Shown in pieces: positions 62,141 to 64,000 of a stretch of 64,000 nt of DNA; the stretch's first letter is position 1; the number at the start of each line of letters is the position of its first letter. Both the position numbers and the translations under genes were made by a program. Source of the DNA: Eopsaltria australis (taxonomy: Eukaryota; Chordata; Aves; Passeriformes; Petroicidae); NCBI GenBank assembly GCA_034509425.1, contig JAVTVJ010000518.1, positions 1,158,200 through 1,222,199 of the forward strand, given 5' to 3'. The notes below the pieces were generated by a model that saw nothing but the letters and a program-made list of their open reading frames with translations, made no database searches and was not told the DNA's origin.

Positions 62141-64000
62141 TCCTGTTCTATATGACCACTGTGAAGGCTACCATCAAACATAAGTATTACTTCTTTTGGC
62201 AACATCAGCTATGATTGCATAAAGGAAAAAAAAACATAAGACTGAATCATTGTTGCCAAGATTTGTTTCTTTTCTCATTTGTTTTAGTGTTCTACTTCTA
62301 CCTTCCTTGAAAATCAAAAACAGATAATATTAATACCTTTTCATTGATTTTGTTCCGATTCTCTGAAACTGAAAATAATACCTACTACAAAATATTCAGC
62401 ATACAGATTATTTTCTCTTTATCAAATAGATGCTAACACTTCTTCGAAATTAAGTATAAATGTACTTTACATGATAATTAATCTGTTTTTAACCTTTTTT
62501 AGTCATGTGTATTTTTAAAACTCAGAAGTCAAAACAATGAAAGTTTATTGCAATTTTAATCTTCTTATATTTTCTTTTATGTCAAACTAGCATTTATAAA
62601 GCAGCTTTATAAAAGGATTAATTATGTCGATTTGTTAATTCTGTAGGCAGGAAAACAATAGGTTATTAGTCATCACAAGATTTTAGAGATTTTGTCTGGA
62701 AACACAGGTAATATAGAAATAAGCCTGCAAGGTAAAAAGACTTTCACATGAAAAGGGAAAAGAATCTAATCCATGAAAATCCTGCCAATGCAAGGACTCA
62801 GGTGCCAAATTGTCCTGATTACCCACAAGTATTCCAATCTGCTTATTTTCTAAAGCTGACTAACCTGTAGGGGGCTATACTATTTAAGTTCCTCTCCATT
62901 TAACATTAAAATCTCCTAGGAACATAACAACAGGCATACATTCATGCTTTGAGGTATCTGTTTTGGCTACAGAAGAGCCTATCACCCAGCTTTTCTGCTA
63001 TGTAGGCTGCAGTTAACAGCTAAAAAAGTGTTCAATGTCTTAAAAAGGCAGAAGGCATAGGTTTGCTGTCAGTATTTTTCATAGTTCATATAACTGATGT
63101 GAATGATTATTCCACATGAAGTACAAGCCCTATTTGGTTTGAGGGACAGCACAGGATTTCTTCAGTTTGCAGGATGTTTCTGAGTTATATTACATCTTGT
63201 CCCCCATCCCTTGCCCTCCTGACACTGCTGGGTATGTAAGGGTGACTGTGATCATGAAAATGGGATTGTGGCTTCAGCCATGATGAAACCATTCTTATCA
63301 AGGTGGGTGGCAGGGAGGAATAGACTTAGGGTCTTAATTTCATCTGCCAGTTTTTGATTTATACTGTGAAAGGTAAACCTAATATCTTTACATCTTTCAG
63401 GAAAATGACTGTGACCAATGGCCTTTAAGTTAAATCAAATGAATAATATACTGAAGACTATTGCTGACACTGAAGGTAGACAATTGAATCTTCAGGATGA
63501 TTTTTATTAAAAGCCAAAAGCAAATTGTGACCAGGCTTTCTGAGACAAACTGTGGAACCATCTTACTCTATCTGATCATGTTTGTTCTTGGCAATCTGAT
63601 CCATCTGGATTTAAAACTAATAAATGTTCAGATTCTTAAAAAAAAACCCAGACCAATATGTCTACTTCTATGTAGTTTTTGCTGTTCAATCAACATATTC
63701 TCGTAAATATTTCCAAAGAAAAAATACTCTACAATATTTCCAAGGTGTCTGCTTTATTAAGCTTGTTGATGGAGCATGAAAATCTCTTTTCATTTACTGC
63801 AAAAAGTTTTCATGTCTGTGAAGGCAAAACTGATTTGCACTGTATATTAAACTGTTTTCTAAAGCTGAAAATCATAATTATGCATGCACCACACATCATA
63901 TTAGTTTCAGTAAAATATTTTTTGTTGGGTTTGTGTTAGAATTATGCTAATTTTCACTCAGGAAGATGAATGAGAGATAGAAAGATCTTCTATATGCTTT
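62141..64000. other. AT-rich sequence to the window end
   Basis: No gene or transposon is recognised. A 9-bp perfect inverted repeat with a 3-bp loop (tttataaag-cag-ctttataaa) lies at 62593-62613. Short frames near 63497-63939 have no known similarity. The interval 63190-63330 is slightly GC-richer and unassigned. Confidence 0.5.

Noticed and set aside
1..64000. tRNA, rRNA, CRISPR array, bacterial operon or phage-like gene cluster
   Set aside because: No B-box-like tRNA word with a cloverleaf, no regularly spaced direct repeats and no long ordered coding frames were seen. The repeats are those of an avian nuclear genome.

Overview
The window looks like about 64 kb of nuclear DNA from a bird, from either a gene desert or a very long intron. 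The main evidence is its repeats. There are nine fragments of CR1-type LINE retrotransposons, the dominant LINE of birds. There are also four LTR pieces from two endogenous-retrovirus families whose terminal sequences I recognise as common in avian genomes. The remainder is visibly AT-rich and full of short A/T runs. I found no intact protein-coding gene, no tRNA or rRNA, no CRISPR array and no bacterial-type operon. The open frames in the window are short (up to about 170 codons), occur on both strands, often overlap each other, and fall either in repeats or in low-complexity DNA.

Layout. 0.4-1.1 kb: CR1 3' end (+). 3.6-4.0 kb: an unassigned, more GC-rich stretch. 11.4-12.1 kb: CR1 (+) with an internal deletion. 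18.6-19.2 kb: truncated ERVL-like LTR (-). 24.3-24.5 kb: CR1 scrap (-). 29.7-30.1 kb: near-complete solo LTR (+) of a second family, followed at 32.0-32.2 kb by a truncated LTR of that same family. 42.5-43.4 kb: apparently full-length ERVL-like solo LTR (-) with a candidate 5-bp target-site duplication. 44.7-44.8 kb: compound microsatellite abutting a CR1 fragment (-, to 45.6 kb). 46.5-48.7 kb: three CR1 3' ends (+). 49.9 kb: CR1 scrap (-). 60.9-62.1 kb: the longest CR1 copy (-), about 1.2 kb, with a decayed reverse transcriptase. Between these lie AT-rich, apparently unique sequence and simple repeats.

The elements do not form a functional system. They are independent, old insertions with stop codons, frameshifts and damaged catalytic motifs. 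I see no evidence for an undescribed biological system. The most informative observations are the candidate target-site duplications around two solo LTRs, the higher-order microsatellite joined to a CR1 breakpoint, the decay of the CR1 catalytic motifs, and a few unassigned GC-richer islands that would merit a repeat-library or cross-species search. Family names rest on recognition of sequence, since no alignment was run.
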